Shown in pieces: positions 1 to 7,860 of a DNA stretch of 64,000 nucleotides (within the stretch, counting starts at the first letter, position 1; each line of letters opens with the position of its first letter). The translations under genes and the position numbers were made by a program. The notes beneath the pieces were generated by a model. That model was not told the origin of the DNA. It did no database searches and worked only from the letters and a program-made list of their open reading frames with translations. The DNA comes from Bacillus_BA songklensis (GTDB lineage Bacteria; Bacillota; Bacilli; Bacillales; Bacillaceae_H): positions 372,001-436,000 of the forward strand of contig NZ_JBHRZT010000020.1 of assembly GCF_042649685.1 (NCBI RefSeq). Direction: 5' to 3'.

Positions 1-91
1 TTTGCTCGTCATTTGTATTTTCAAGCAAGAATCGTAAAATTCTCGGATTTTGCATTTTGGAAATGATGAATTCGATGATGTCCGGATGCCA
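1..91 (-). CDS. nrdJ: nrdJ exon 3 (partial, continues beyond window)
   Basis: Third coding piece of the adenosylcobalamin-dependent ribonucleotide reductase. The minus-strand reading starts with Trp-His-Pro-Asp-Ile-Ile-Glu-Phe and runs off the left edge of the window. Joined to exon 2 (441-470) it restores the conserved class II string ADWHPDIIEF. The 5' boundary at 91 is set by three facts: the intron must end in G (position 92), the reading frame must continue from GAT to TGG, and the first six exon bases pair with a six-base segment of the upstream intron (P10). The missing part should carry the rest of the catalytic barrel. Confidence 0.9.
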
Positions 92-440
92 CATGAATAC
101 CGTCCTTTTCAGGATACTTTAACTCTGCTTTCAAGCAGACGGATTAGACTATATCATCACCCTCAGCTTTACCTGTTAGGGGCCAGGCGCTTCGAGAAGG
201 AGTATCCTTCCCTACTCTACTCCCTGTGCTTCACATACACGGTTTCGATAGTCTTTGAACCTTCACCTGTACGGTGCTTGGCTGCAGATTGTCCAATACA
301 ACTGATTTTTAAAGCATTCACGCTCACTGTTTCCAGTCACGTTGTAGCTCAATTGTCTCTAAGGATTTCCCTGCAATTCACCCGATTTTCTAGTCATTCA
401 TTGTCTGAATGACGCGGACTAGCATCTAACTTGCTTTTTA
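92..440 (-). ncRNA. group I intron 2 in nrdJ (no ORF)
   Basis: A 349-nt self-splicing group I intron, spliced between GAT and TGG codons of nrdJ. Visible core parts on the minus strand are the internal guide GTCCGC (419-414), which pairs with exon end GCGGAT leaving the usual U.G at the splice site; an adjacent ATGCTA that pairs with the 3' exon start (P10); the R-type element AATCTGCAGCCAAG near 292-277; the S-type element GGTTCAAAGACTA near 262-249; and the matching P7 3' strand GATATAGTC near 154-147. The last base is G. Its core resembles that of intron 1, so the two are probably related. Too short to encode an endonuclease. Confidence 0.93.
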
Positions 441-470
441 ATCCGCCAACATAATCATTTGCGCGCCACG
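441..470 (-). CDS. nrdJ: nrdJ exon 2 (30-nt micro-exon)
   Basis: Ten codons, Arg-Gly-Ala-Gln-Met-Ile-Met-Leu-Ala-Asp, lie between the two group I introns. They continue exon 1, which ends Gly-Gly-Ser-Arg, and lead into exon 3, which starts Trp-His-Pro-Asp. The string GGSR-RGAQMIMLAD-WHPD is the conserved substrate-loop region of class II ribonucleotide reductases. Both exon ends carry the expected T just before the intron. Gene finders will miss this exon. Confidence 0.93.
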
Positions 471-1132
471 CTATTTGTTACTCACTTTTTTAGTGGGCTA
501 GGTCATTTCTGCCTAGCTCTCATGCTTTCACATGAGTTCAGACTATATCATCAAGGAAGAAAATTTTTCATATTTGCGATTTAGTTTTATATTTCCATAC
601 TTATAAAGGTAACTAAACATACTTTGCGCTTCCTTTACACTAGAAATATACAAGTCATAACAGCCTTGTTTTTCATATATTGAATTTACATTTTGACCGA
701 TGCCATAAGACTTTAAAAATTGTAAGATGGATTCTAACATTTCTTTTGTCCCCGTAAAACCGACCCTAGTTTTAAGCCAGCCGTTACGTCCATAAACTCT
801 AATATGAAGTTTTACAATCGCATTTATAAGCTCTTCCTTTTCTCGTGCCCTATAACCTCGTTGCCGCCGGCTATAGTTTACTCCTTCCATAATTACCATC
901 ATCTCCATTCATTTTTTTACAACTTAACATGTTGGTAATCTCAGGAAGTTTCAATAGTCGTTGAACCTTCATCTTCGTTTCCAAAGACGCTTGGCTGCTG
1001 ATTGCCCATTGTCACATCTTCATCATTTTTTAGCCATCACGTTTGCCGTTGCCAGCTGCGTTGTGGCTGATGAAGCTTTAGGGTGTTCCAGCAATTCACG
1101 AGATTTTAATCCCGCCGTTTGGCACTTATTTA
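471..1132 (-). ncRNA. group I intron 1 in nrdJ, with endonuclease-like ORF
   Basis: A 662-nt group I intron between an Arg codon (CGT, ends 1133) and the Arg codon opening exon 2. The guide GCGGGA (near 1116-1111) pairs with exon end TCCCGT with a U.G at the splice site, and the bases ACG just before it can pair with the start of exon 2. Core elements are R-type AATCAGCAGCCAAGC near 1007-992, S-type GGTTCAACGACTA near 969-957, and the P7 3' strand ATATAGTC near 548-541. The final base is G at 471. The ORF at 543-908 lies between the two P7 strands, so it extends the P8 region. Confidence 0.93.
543..908 (-). CDS. intron-encoded homing-endonuclease-like protein, probably degenerate
   Basis: A 121-residue ORF inside intron 1. 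From about residue 30 on it resembles the C-terminal half of LAGLIDADG-type intron endonucleases: a strand ending KTRVGFTGTKEML, then YDLYISS, then a helix with YLY...LNRKYEKF. No LAGLIDADG-like helix is visible in the first 30 residues, which are charged and look atypical. The last codons (Leu-Met-Ile-stop) are read from the P7 3' strand, so ORF and ribozyme core overlap. Several in-frame ATGs lie close together at the start and the true one is unclear. It may be a remnant of a longer enzyme; activity is doubtful. Confidence 0.6.
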   Translation of the reverse strand: MEMMVIMEGVNYSRRQRGYRAREKEELINAIVKLHIRVYGRNGWLKTRVGFTGTKEMLESILQFLKSYGIGQNVNSIYEKQGCYDLYISSVKEAQSMFSYLYKYGNIKLNRKYEKFSSLMI

Positions 1133-1921
1133 ACGGGATCCACCCTGCTCAACAAGGTGCGTTAACTTGGCAATGTCATCAAGCCATGAAACCGAGCCGG
1201 ATGATTTTCCGTTTACACCGCGTGCCAATGTGTTACGCGGGCGAAGCGTTGATCCGTTCGTACCGACACCGCCGCCGCGGCTCATGATTTCCATGACCTG
1301 TTTGCGATGCTCTGAGATGCCTTCACGCGAGTCTTGTACGTACGGCATTACATAGCAGTTAAAGTATGTAACGTCCGTGCCAGCTCCCGCTCCGTACAGA
1401 ACTCGTCCAGCCGGAATGAAGTTTAAATTAACCAATTCTTGATAAAACTTTTCAAACCATTCCTGGCGTTTCTCTTCTGTCGTTTCCACGGATGCAAGGC
1501 CTGTTGCATTCCGTTTGGCGATTTGCTCATAATACACTTCAAGCGGCTTTTCAATCACATCCAACGAGCGTGTGATCACGCCTGTTTCGATTTCTTTTTC
1601 ATCTGTCAGCGCTCCACGAAATTCGTCTTCAATCAGCACTGTTGCCGTTTTGTTTTCCCAGTTGATTTTTTGAATATAACCGAGACCCCTTGCCGGGAAC
1701 TTCGGATCTTCTTTCACCGTCAGTACGACGAAGTCTCCCGCAGATAATGTCAGCTTCTCGGTGTCCTTAAAGGAATAACGATCCAACATCACAAGTCGCG
1801 ATACACCTTTATGTGTTTTGTTCATGTCTGGTGTAATCGGGTGAACTTGCGGAAATAGCTGAATGTCTTTATTCAGCTTTTCTACGTTGATTTTTGGTGA
1901 TTCATTTAACGCAACAGTCAT
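1133..1921 (-). CDS. nrdJ: nrdJ exon 1, B12-dependent ribonucleotide reductase N-terminal part
   Basis: First 263 codons of the class II (adenosylcobalamin) ribonucleotide reductase, which makes deoxyribonucleotides with or without oxygen. The conserved stretches NFIPAGRVLYGAGAG, FNCYVMPYV (catalytic-site Cys), SRGGGVGTNGSTLRPR and LVEQGGSR are present. The start is ATG at 1921, behind AGGGGAG at about 8 bases; the open frame extends further upstream but has no matching ribosome site there. Exon 1 ends at CGT, followed in the unspliced sequence at once by a TAA stop, so the gene looks truncated unless the two introns are removed. Upstream NrdR boxes indicate control by dNTP/ATP-sensing NrdR. 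Confidence 0.95.
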
Positions 1922-2034
1922 TCTTACAACTCCCCTAAATTCAACATTTTGTTTCATAATGTCTCCATTTTTCCAAATTATAGAAAAAATATCTAAACAT
2001 GCGATATCAATAACGTACCACAGCCAAAAACCAA

Positions 2035-2081
2035 ATTCAATATATTGTGTCGCAATTAATTCAACAATACTATATATTGTT
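2035..2081 (-). promoter_or_regulatory. pair of NrdR boxes upstream of nrdJ
   Basis: Two 16-bp AT-rich palindromic sites, 2035-2050 (core CAATATATTG, perfect palindrome) and 2066-2081 (core CTATATATTG). Both fit the NrdR consensus acaCwAtATaTwGtgt, and their centres are 32 bp apart (about three helical turns), the usual NrdR arrangement. On the minus strand a possible promoter, TTGTTG - 17 bp - TATATT, overlaps the boxes, so bound NrdR would block it. The promoter assignment is less sure than the boxes. The flanking intergenic DNA (1922-2245) is otherwise AT-rich, and no cobalamin-riboswitch signature is seen in it. Confidence 0.8.
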
Positions 2082-2245
2082 TTTGTCAAGAGAAAAATTT
2101 TATTTTCCTTATAAAAAAGGATTGACACGTTCCCCCCTAGAACCTCATAGCTTTATGGAACGTTCCCCACCATATGTGATACCCGAAAAAATAGAACCCC
2201 AACAGCTTATGACAAAAAGTCGGAATATTCCTTAATTTAAAACAC

Positions 2246-2286
2246 AAAAATAAAAACATAACTGCGTGCTTTAAGCAGCAGTTATG
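2246..2286 (-). terminator. rho-independent terminator after lipM
   Basis: Stem CATAACTGC / GCAGTTATG followed on the minus strand by a broken T tract (TTTTTATTTTTG). It lies about 25 bp past the lipM stop. Confidence 0.8.
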
Positions 2287-2311
2287 CATTTTTTGCCTCA
2301 ACATATGGATA

Positions 2312-3145
2312 CTATCTTCTGAAATTCCATTCATCAGATGCATATTTAGTTTTAGCCAAATGCTCCACATACTTTCTTTCTTCAGCAGTTAATGTATATG
2401 GTTCCAGTTCGATTGTCAATCCAAGCTCAAAACCTTTTTGAAAAGCTTCTTTCGCTTCTTCCAGTCCAATTGTTCGACCGGCAATCGCATTAATGGCCAC
2501 CGCTTTTTCACGAAATGCACGCTGCATGCGCTCTTTCACTCGATCGCTTGGGTATTTGAATACACTAAATAGCTTGTCTTCATCTAAATCGAGCAAGATG
2601 GAACCGTGCTGCAAGATGACGCCTTTTTGCCTGGTTTGTGCACTGCCGGCAATTTTCCGCCCTTCTACGACAAGCTCATACCAGGACGGTGCATCAAAAC
2701 AAACGGAAGAACGGGGGTTTTTCAGACTGTTCTTCTCCTCTTCTGTTTTTGGAACAGCAAAATAAGCATCAAGTCCTAATAGCTTAAAGCCTTCAAGCAA
2801 ACCTTGTGAAATCACCCGATATGCTTCTGTTACCGTTTTGGGCATATCAGGATGTTCTTCGGATACGATCACACTGTATGTAAGTTCATGTTCATGGAGC
2901 ACTCCACGTCCGCCTGTTGGGCGTCTGACAAAGCCGAGGTTATGTTTTTTGACCATATCAAAATCGATTTCTTTCTCTGCTTTTTGAAAATAACCAATTG
3001 ATAACGTAGCAGGATTCCAGCCATAAAAACGAATCGTCGGCGGGATTTTCCCTTCACTGTGCCATTCCAGCAGCGCTTCATCGAGCGCCATATTATAGTA
3101 AGGATCACAATTTCCCGAATCAATAAATGTCCACTTTTCTTTCAT
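2312..3145 (-). CDS. lipM: octanoyl-[acyl carrier protein]:GcvH N-octanoyltransferase LipM
   Basis: A 277-residue cofactor transferase (BPL/LplA/LipB fold) that moves octanoate from ACP to a lysine of GcvH, the first step of lipoate assembly in Bacillus. The family pattern is clear: GWNPATLSIGYF (42-53), RRPTGGR (74-80), catalytic Cys in SSVCF (C149), and the conserved lysine in GRKIAGSAQ (162-170). The start ATG at 3145 is preferred because relatives begin close to WxFIDSG; an in-frame ATG at 3181 would add 12 residues. It sits beside the glycine-cleavage genes as in B. subtilis (yqhM), which fits GcvH being its substrate. Confidence 0.95.
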   Translation of the reverse strand: MKEKWTFIDSGNCDPYYNMALDEALLEWHSEGKIPPTIRFYGWNPATLSIGYFQKAEKEIDFDMVKKHNLGFVRRPTGGRGVLHEHELTYSVIVSEEHPDMPKTVTEAYRVISQGLLEGFKLLGLDAYFAVPKTEEEKNSLKNPRSSVCFDAPSWYELVVEGRKIAGSAQTRQKGVILQHGSILLDLDEDKLFSVFKYPSDRVKERMQRAFREKAVAINAIAGRTIGLEEAKEAFQKGFELGLTIELEPYTLTAEERKYVEHLAKTKYASDEWNFRR

Positions 3146-3229
3146 TTGTTTCTCATCCCTAATCATATTGTTAAATTTCATCTAACCATTGTCCCTTAAG
3201 CTCTAAAAATTCGAATCCTTGCTTTTTAT

Positions 3230-3286
3230 GAAACGGCCCTTTCGCTAAAATCATTGATTTTTGCTCATTAAGAGAAAGGCCGTTTC
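3230..3286. repeat. long hairpin between divergent lipM and yqhL
   Basis: Arms GAAACGGCCCTTTC / GAAAGGCCGTTTC with one bulged base enclose a loop containing AAAATCATTGATTTT. It lies between two divergent genes, so it is not an ordinary terminator. Similar hairpins occur at 27005-27053 and 58797-58850. Confidence 0.6.
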
Positions 3287-3403
3287 AACTATTGTTTAGT
3301 GTATCAAAAGATACAGGTGAGGAAAAGAATTACGCCTTTACTTCTATTTTACTTCACTTATATAATAGGCTTATGTGATTTAGACGAAGAAAGGACGATT
3401 ATA

Positions 3404-3778
3404 ATGGAAATAGCACTGATCTTACTAGGAGCTTTCATCGTATATTCTGTTGCGATGTATTTTTATCAGCGTAAAATTTTAAAAACGTTAACCGAAGAAG
3501 AATTTCGTGCTGGATATCGTAAAGCACAAATTATTGATATTCGCGAACCGAATGAATATGAAGGCGGTCACATTTTAGGCGCACGCAATATCCCGTTATC
3601 CCAGCTTCGTATGAGAATGGGCGAATTACGGAAAGACCAGCCGATTTATCTGTATTGCCAAAACGGCATTCGTACAGGACGCGCTGCTCAAACGCTTCGC
3701 AAAAACGGGTATAAAGAGCTTTATCAATTAAAAGGCGGCTTTAAACAATGGTCGGGTAAAATTAAAACGAAGAAATAA
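3404..3778 (+). CDS. yqhL: rhodanese-like domain protein (YqhL)
   Basis: A 124-residue protein with one N-terminal membrane segment (residues 1-20) and a single rhodanese domain. The domain carries IIDIREPNEYEGGHI (43-57) and the active-site loop YCQNGIRTG, with the catalytic Cys at position 85, so sulfur transfer on the cytoplasmic face is likely; the substrate is unknown. The start at 3404 follows GAAAGGA by about 10 bases, and a longer frame from 3299 lacks a ribosome site. It is divergent from lipM and convergent with gcvPB, as in B. subtilis. Confidence 0.92.
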   Translation: MEIALILLGAFIVYSVAMYFYQRKILKTLTEEEFRAGYRKAQIIDIREPNEYEGGHILGARNIPLSQLRMRMGELRKDQPIYLYCQNGIRTGRAAQTLRKNGYKELYQLKGGFKQWSGKIKTKK

Positions 3779-3794
3779 AAAAGATGAAGATGCC

Positions 3795-3826
3795 AAAAAG
3801 CGGTGAGAGCATTCCTCACCGCTTTT
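3795..3826. terminator. bidirectional terminator between yqhL and gcvPB
   Basis: Stem AAAAGCGGTGAG / CTCACCGCTTTT with a short loop, flanked by A-rich DNA to the left and T-rich DNA to the right. It can end both convergent transcripts. Confidence 0.85.
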
Positions 3827-3833
3827 CTTGTTG

Positions 3834-3856
3834 TCTAACTCCGGCTCCGCTTTTCT
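3834..3856. repeat. fragment of GTCTAGCT-type interspersed repeat
   Basis: Short stretch TGTCTAACTCCGGCTCCGCT at the end of the yqhL/gcvPB gap. It matches the outer ends of the longer repeat at 46676-46798 and of the copy nested at 13937-14055. It lacks the central hairpin, so it is only a remnant. Confidence 0.5.
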
Positions 3857-5313
3857 TATGCCTGATAGCGCAAAATTGGTTTGCGGGCTGCAGTTGTCTC
3901 ATCCAGACGTTTTACAACCGTTGTATGTGGCGCTTCCTGGACGATTTCCGGATTGTCCTCCGCTTCTTTGGCGATTTGGACCATGGCCTCGATGAACGCG
4001 TCCAGCGTCTCTTTGGCTTCGGTCTCTGTCGGCTCGATCATAATACATTCCTCTACATTCAGCGGGAAATAAATAGTTGGCGGATGATAACCGAAGTCCA
4101 ATAAACGTTTGGCAATATCAAGCGTGCGAACGCCAAGCTTCTTCTGACGTCTGCCTGATAAAACAAATTCATGCTTACAATGACGGTCAAACGGCAAATC
4201 ATAATACTCTGCAAGTCGTCTCATCATATAGTTCGCATTTAATACCGCATATTCCGTTACAGCCTTCAAGCCGTCAGGACCCATTGAACGAATATACGTA
4301 TAAGCGCGTACATTAATGCCGAAGTTTCCATAGAACGGCTTCACGCGGCCAATTGATTGTGGACGATCATATTCGAAGTGGAATCCTTCTCCTGTTTTAA
4401 TCAATACCGGCTTCGGCAAAAACGGAATTAACTCAGCTTTTACCCCTACAGGGCCAGAGCCAGGTCCGCCGCCGCCGTGAGGGCCTGTAAATGTTTTGTG
4501 AAGATTTAAATGGACGACATCAAATCCCATATCACCAGGACGCGCTTTGCTTAATACCGCATTTAAGTTCGCACCGTCATAGTAAAGCTTGCCGCCTGCT
4601 TCATGGACGATGTGGGCCATTTCTAAAATGTTTTCTTCAAACAACCCAAGCGTGTTCGGGTTTGTTAACATTAACGCAGCCGTATCAGGACCAACCACAC
4701 GACGTAAATCTTCCAAATCTACTAACCCTTGCTCGTTTGATTTCACTGTTACCGTTTCAAGTCCTGCAACTGTCGCCGATGCAGGGTTCGTACCGTGAGC
4801 GGAGTCTGGCACAATAACTTTTGTACGATGTGTATCACCGTTCGCTTCATGATAGGCACGAATCATCATCAGCCCAGTCCATTCACCATGCGCACCAGCG
4901 GCCGGTTGTAATGTTACTTCGTCCATGCCCGTAATTTCTTTTAAATGCTCCTGCAAGTCATACATTAGTTCCATGGCGCCTTGCACCGTGGACTCTTCTT
5001 GTAATGGATGAACATGGGCAAAACCCGCCATACGAGCGGCTTGTTCGTTTACTTTCGGGTTATATTTCATCGTACAAGATCCCAGCGGATAGAAGCCTGA
5101 GTCTACCCCATGATTACGTCTTGATAAAGCTGTATAATGGCGCATAATATCAAGCTCTGATACCTCCGGCAAATTCGGTTCTTCTGTACGAATATAATCG
5201 GAAGGAATCAACTCTTCAATGTTGGTTTCAGGCACATCTAGCGCAGGCAGCGAATAGCCGATGCGTCCCTCTTTACTTAGTTCAAAAATGAGCGGTTGGT
5301 TTTCTTTATGCAT
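3856..5313 (-). CDS. gcvPB: glycine dehydrogenase (decarboxylating) subunit 2
   Basis: A 485-residue PLP subunit of the glycine-cleavage P protein. Together with GcvPA it decarboxylates glycine and passes the aminomethyl group to lipoylated GcvH. The PLP-binding lysine is visible in NLHKTFTGPHGGGGPG (Lys273), after the conserved stretches FYPLGSCTMKYNP and SAHGTNPAS. The start at 5313 overlaps the gcvPA stop by 8 bases, which indicates translational coupling. Last gene of the riboswitch-controlled operon, full length for the family. Confidence 0.97.
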   Translation of the reverse strand: MHKENQPLIFELSKEGRIGYSLPALDVPETNIEELIPSDYIRTEEPNLPEVSELDIMRHYTALSRRNHGVDSGFYPLGSCTMKYNPKVNEQAARMAGFAHVHPLQEESTVQGAMELMYDLQEHLKEITGMDEVTLQPAAGAHGEWTGLMMIRAYHEANGDTHRTKVIVPDSAHGTNPASATVAGLETVTVKSNEQGLVDLEDLRRVVGPDTAALMLTNPNTLGLFEENILEMAHIVHEAGGKLYYDGANLNAVLSKARPGDMGFDVVHLNLHKTFTGPHGGGGPGSGPVGVKAELIPFLPKPVLIKTGEGFHFEYDRPQSIGRVKPFYGNFGINVRAYTYIRSMGPDGLKAVTEYAVLNANYMMRRLAEYYDLPFDRHCKHEFVLSGRRQKKLGVRTLDIAKRLLDFGYHPPTIYFPLNVEECIMIEPTETEAKETLDAFIEAMVQIAKEAEDNPEIVQEAPHTTVVKRLDETTAARKPILRYQA

Positions 5314-6652
5314 GGAAATCCCCCAATTCCTTCACAAGTTGATCAATTTCTTGTTTTGTACGAAGTTCTGTCACAGCGAGTAACATATGATTTTCTAGTT
5401 CAGGATAATCGCGCCCTAAATCATAGCCGCCTATGATGCCTTTTGAAAGAAGATATGCGTTCACCTCTGAAATCGGTCGATTGAACGAAACGACGATTTC
5501 ATTGAAGAATGGGCCGGTAAATGCGACATTCAATCCTTTTTCTTGGATTGCATTCATTGCATAACGCGCTTTATGAATATTTTGCAAAGCCATTTCTTTC
5601 ACGCCTTTTTTTCCTAAAGCCGTCATGGCAACAGATGCTGCCAGCGCATTTAAAGCCTGATTGGAACAAATGTTAGAAGTCGCTTTATCACGGCGGATGT
5701 GCTGCTCGCGTGCCTGCAATGTTAGTACAAACCCGCGTTTTCCGTCTTCATCCGTTGTTTGACCGACAAGACGTCCCGGAATTTTTCTCATTAATTTTGT
5801 GGTTGTCGCAAAATATCCACAATGAGGGCCGCCAAACTGTGCAGGAATGCCGAATGGCTGTGCATCACCTACGACGATATCAGCTCCCAATTTCCCTGGA
5901 GGTGTTAACACCCCTAAAGCCAATGGATTGCTTGATACGATAAACATGCCTTTTTCCTGATGGGCAATTTTCTCAATTTCTTTTAACGGCTCAATTTGAC
6001 CAAAAAAGTTTGGATATTGAACGACGACGCATGCCACATCGCTGTCCATTTTTGCAGCCAATCCTTCTACATCGGTCACTCCGCCTTTTGTTGGAATCTC
6101 GATAACCTCTAAATACTGACCTTTAGCATACGTTTTTAATACATCACGAGCTTCGGGATGAACGGATTTCGATACTAAAATTTTTTTATTCCGTGTCTGG
6201 CCTGCACTTAACATAGCGGCTTCCGCTAATGCTGTCCCTCCATCATACATAGAAGAGTTCGCAACATCCATTCCTGTCAATTCACAAATCATCGTTTGGA
6301 ATTCAAAAATGGCCTGCAATTCACCCTGTGAAATTTCCGGCTGATACGGAGTATATGCCGTATAAAACTCTGAGCGGGAAATAACATGATCCACAATGAT
6401 TGGCATGTAGTGATCATACACCCCTGCCCCTAGAAAGGAAGGATACTCTTTCATATTGATATTTTTAGCTGATAACTTGCTTAATTCTTTCACAAGTTCT
6501 GATTCAGATGCCGCTTCTTTTATGTTATATAATCCCTGAAAACGCACACTCTCCGGAATATCCGCAAACAACTCATCAACGGATTCTACACCAATTGTTT
6601 GCAGCATTTCTTTTTTGTCTTGTTCTGTCATTGGCAAATATCGATGCATCAT
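5306..6652 (-). CDS. gcvPA: glycine dehydrogenase (decarboxylating) subunit 1
   Basis: A 448-residue N-terminal-type subunit of the split glycine decarboxylase used by Bacillus. It shows the family's MYDGGTALAEAAM, GDAQPFGIPAQFGGPHCG and YFAT blocks and pairs with GcvPB, which carries the PLP lysine. Two adjacent ATG codons (6652 and 6649) follow GGGGAGG; either may be used. It lies 29 bp after gcvT and overlaps gcvPB, so the three are one transcript. Confidence 0.97.
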   Translation of the reverse strand: MMHRYLPMTEQDKKEMLQTIGVESVDELFADIPESVRFQGLYNIKEAASESELVKELSKLSAKNINMKEYPSFLGAGVYDHYMPIIVDHVISRSEFYTAYTPYQPEISQGELQAIFEFQTMICELTGMDVANSSMYDGGTALAEAAMLSAGQTRNKKILVSKSVHPEARDVLKTYAKGQYLEVIEIPTKGGVTDVEGLAAKMDSDVACVVVQYPNFFGQIEPLKEIEKIAHQEKGMFIVSSNPLALGVLTPPGKLGADIVVGDAQPFGIPAQFGGPHCGYFATTTKLMRKIPGRLVGQTTDEDGKRGFVLTLQAREQHIRRDKATSNICSNQALNALAASVAMTALGKKGVKEMALQNIHKARYAMNAIQEKGLNVAFTGPFFNEIVVSFNRPISEVNAYLLSKGIIGGYDLGRDYPELENHMLLAVTELRTKQEIDQLVKELGDFHA

Positions 6653-6681
6653 ACCTTTAGTTCCTCCCCTATTTGTACCGC

Positions 6682-7779
6682 TTATTTTGAACGCTTATAA
6701 AACGGTGTTGACACCACTCTTGCCTTTAGGCGTTTTTGTCTAATTTGCACTCCCACTTCTGTTCCAAGACCTGAAAATTCGGATTTTAAAAGCGCCACTC
6801 CCACATTTTTTTTAAGTGTTGGAGATTGAGTGCCTGTTGTAACCTCTCCGATTTTCTCATCTCCGATGAACACTTCGTAGCCATGTCGCGGAATGCCTTT
6901 ATCAATCATTTCGATCCCCACAAGTTTTCTAGGAGCACCGCTTTCTTTCTGTTCTTTTAATACTTCTTTTCCGATAAAATCTTCTTTGTTCGTTTTCACG
7001 GCAAAGCCGATGCCCGCCTCAATCGGCGTAATATCTTTTGATAACTCCTGACCGTACAGCGGTAAATTCGCTTCAAATCGAAGAGTATCACGCGCACCCA
7101 GGCCGCAAGGAAGAACTCCCTCTTCTTTTCCAGCTTCTAAAATAGCATTCCATAGAGTTTGAGCGTCTTCTTTCCGGCAATAAATTTCGAATCCATCTTC
7201 CCCTGTGTAACCAGTACGGGAAACCAACGCTTTTACCCCCACCAATTCCACATCATCTTTAAAACGAAAAAACTTGATTTCTCCTAAATTTTCAGTTGTA
7301 AGTTTTTGTAAAACCCCTTCTGCCACAGGCCCTTGGAGCGCCAGCTGTGCGATATCGTCCGATACGTTCCTTAACATAACATCACCGCTTACATGCTGCT
7401 GAAGCCATTTGAAGTCTTTTTGAATGTTTGCAGCATTGACAACAAGCAGGTAGTCGCCATCTTGCTTTTTATAAATGAGCAAGTCATCTACTGTACCGCC
7501 GTCTTCATAACACATAGCCGTATATTGCGCCTTGCCGTCTGTTAATGCGGCAACATCATTTGTCATCACTTTTTGAAGAAACGCCAGGCTGTCAGACCCA
7601 ATAACCGTTATTTCTCCCATGTGTGATACATCAAAAAGACCTGCTTTTGTTCTTACGGCTTCATGCTCTTCTTTAATGGAAGAAAACTGAACAGGAAGTT
7701 CCCATCCTCCAAAATCTATTAGTTTTGCACCTGATTGCTTGTATATATCATATAGCGGTGTTCTGTTCAGCTCTGTCAT
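6682..7779 (-). CDS. gcvT: aminomethyltransferase, glycine-cleavage T protein
   Basis: A 365-residue tetrahydrofolate-dependent enzyme that releases ammonia and 5,10-methylene-THF from the aminomethyl-lipoyl GcvH. Family blocks are DFGGWELPVQFSSIKEEHEAVR near the N-terminus, LFDVSHMGE (the THF-binding region), GYTGEDGFE, and GARDTLRFEA with the catalytic Asp. ATG at 7779 follows AAAGGGGGAG. First gene of the operon, with the tandem glycine riboswitch directly upstream. gcvH is not in the window. Confidence 0.97.
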   Translation of the reverse strand: MTELNRTPLYDIYKQSGAKLIDFGGWELPVQFSSIKEEHEAVRTKAGLFDVSHMGEITVIGSDSLAFLQKVMTNDVAALTDGKAQYTAMCYEDGGTVDDLLIYKKQDGDYLLVVNAANIQKDFKWLQQHVSGDVMLRNVSDDIAQLALQGPVAEGVLQKLTTENLGEIKFFRFKDDVELVGVKALVSRTGYTGEDGFEIYCRKEDAQTLWNAILEAGKEEGVLPCGLGARDTLRFEANLPLYGQELSKDITPIEAGIGFAVKTNKEDFIGKEVLKEQKESGAPRKLVGIEMIDKGIPRHGYEVFIGDEKIGEVTTGTQSPTLKKNVGVALLKSEFSGLGTEVGVQIRQKRLKARVVSTPFYKRSK

Positions 7780-7811
7780 TTACAGCTCCCCCTTTAGTTC
7801 TTTTCAGTGAA

Positions 7812-7860
7812 TATAAAAAAGGACAGACTACTCCCTAATATATTAGGAAGTCTCTGTCCT
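7812..7860 (-). terminator. riboswitch-linked terminator before gcvT
   Basis: Hairpin AGGACAGA...TCTGTCCT with an AT-rich stem and a T6 tract on the minus strand. Its 5' arm re-uses the last bases of the second glycine aptamer, so aptamer folding and terminator folding exclude each other. Confidence 0.9.

Noticed and set aside
471..1132. Intein in NrdJ
   Set aside because: Stop codons follow the exon at once, and the insert has ribozyme core elements instead of intein splicing blocks.
1133..1921. nrdJ as a truncated pseudogene ending at the TAA after CGT
   Set aside because: The following exons are present in frame after removal of two group I introns with matching guide sequences.
1922..2245. 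Cobalamin riboswitch upstream of nrdJ
   Set aside because: No B12-box-like sequence or matching stems seen; NrdR boxes explain the region.
2047..2370. Small ORFs at 2047-2235 (+) and 2137-2370 (-)
   Set aside because: No ribosome site, AT-rich promoter and terminator DNA, no recognisable protein.
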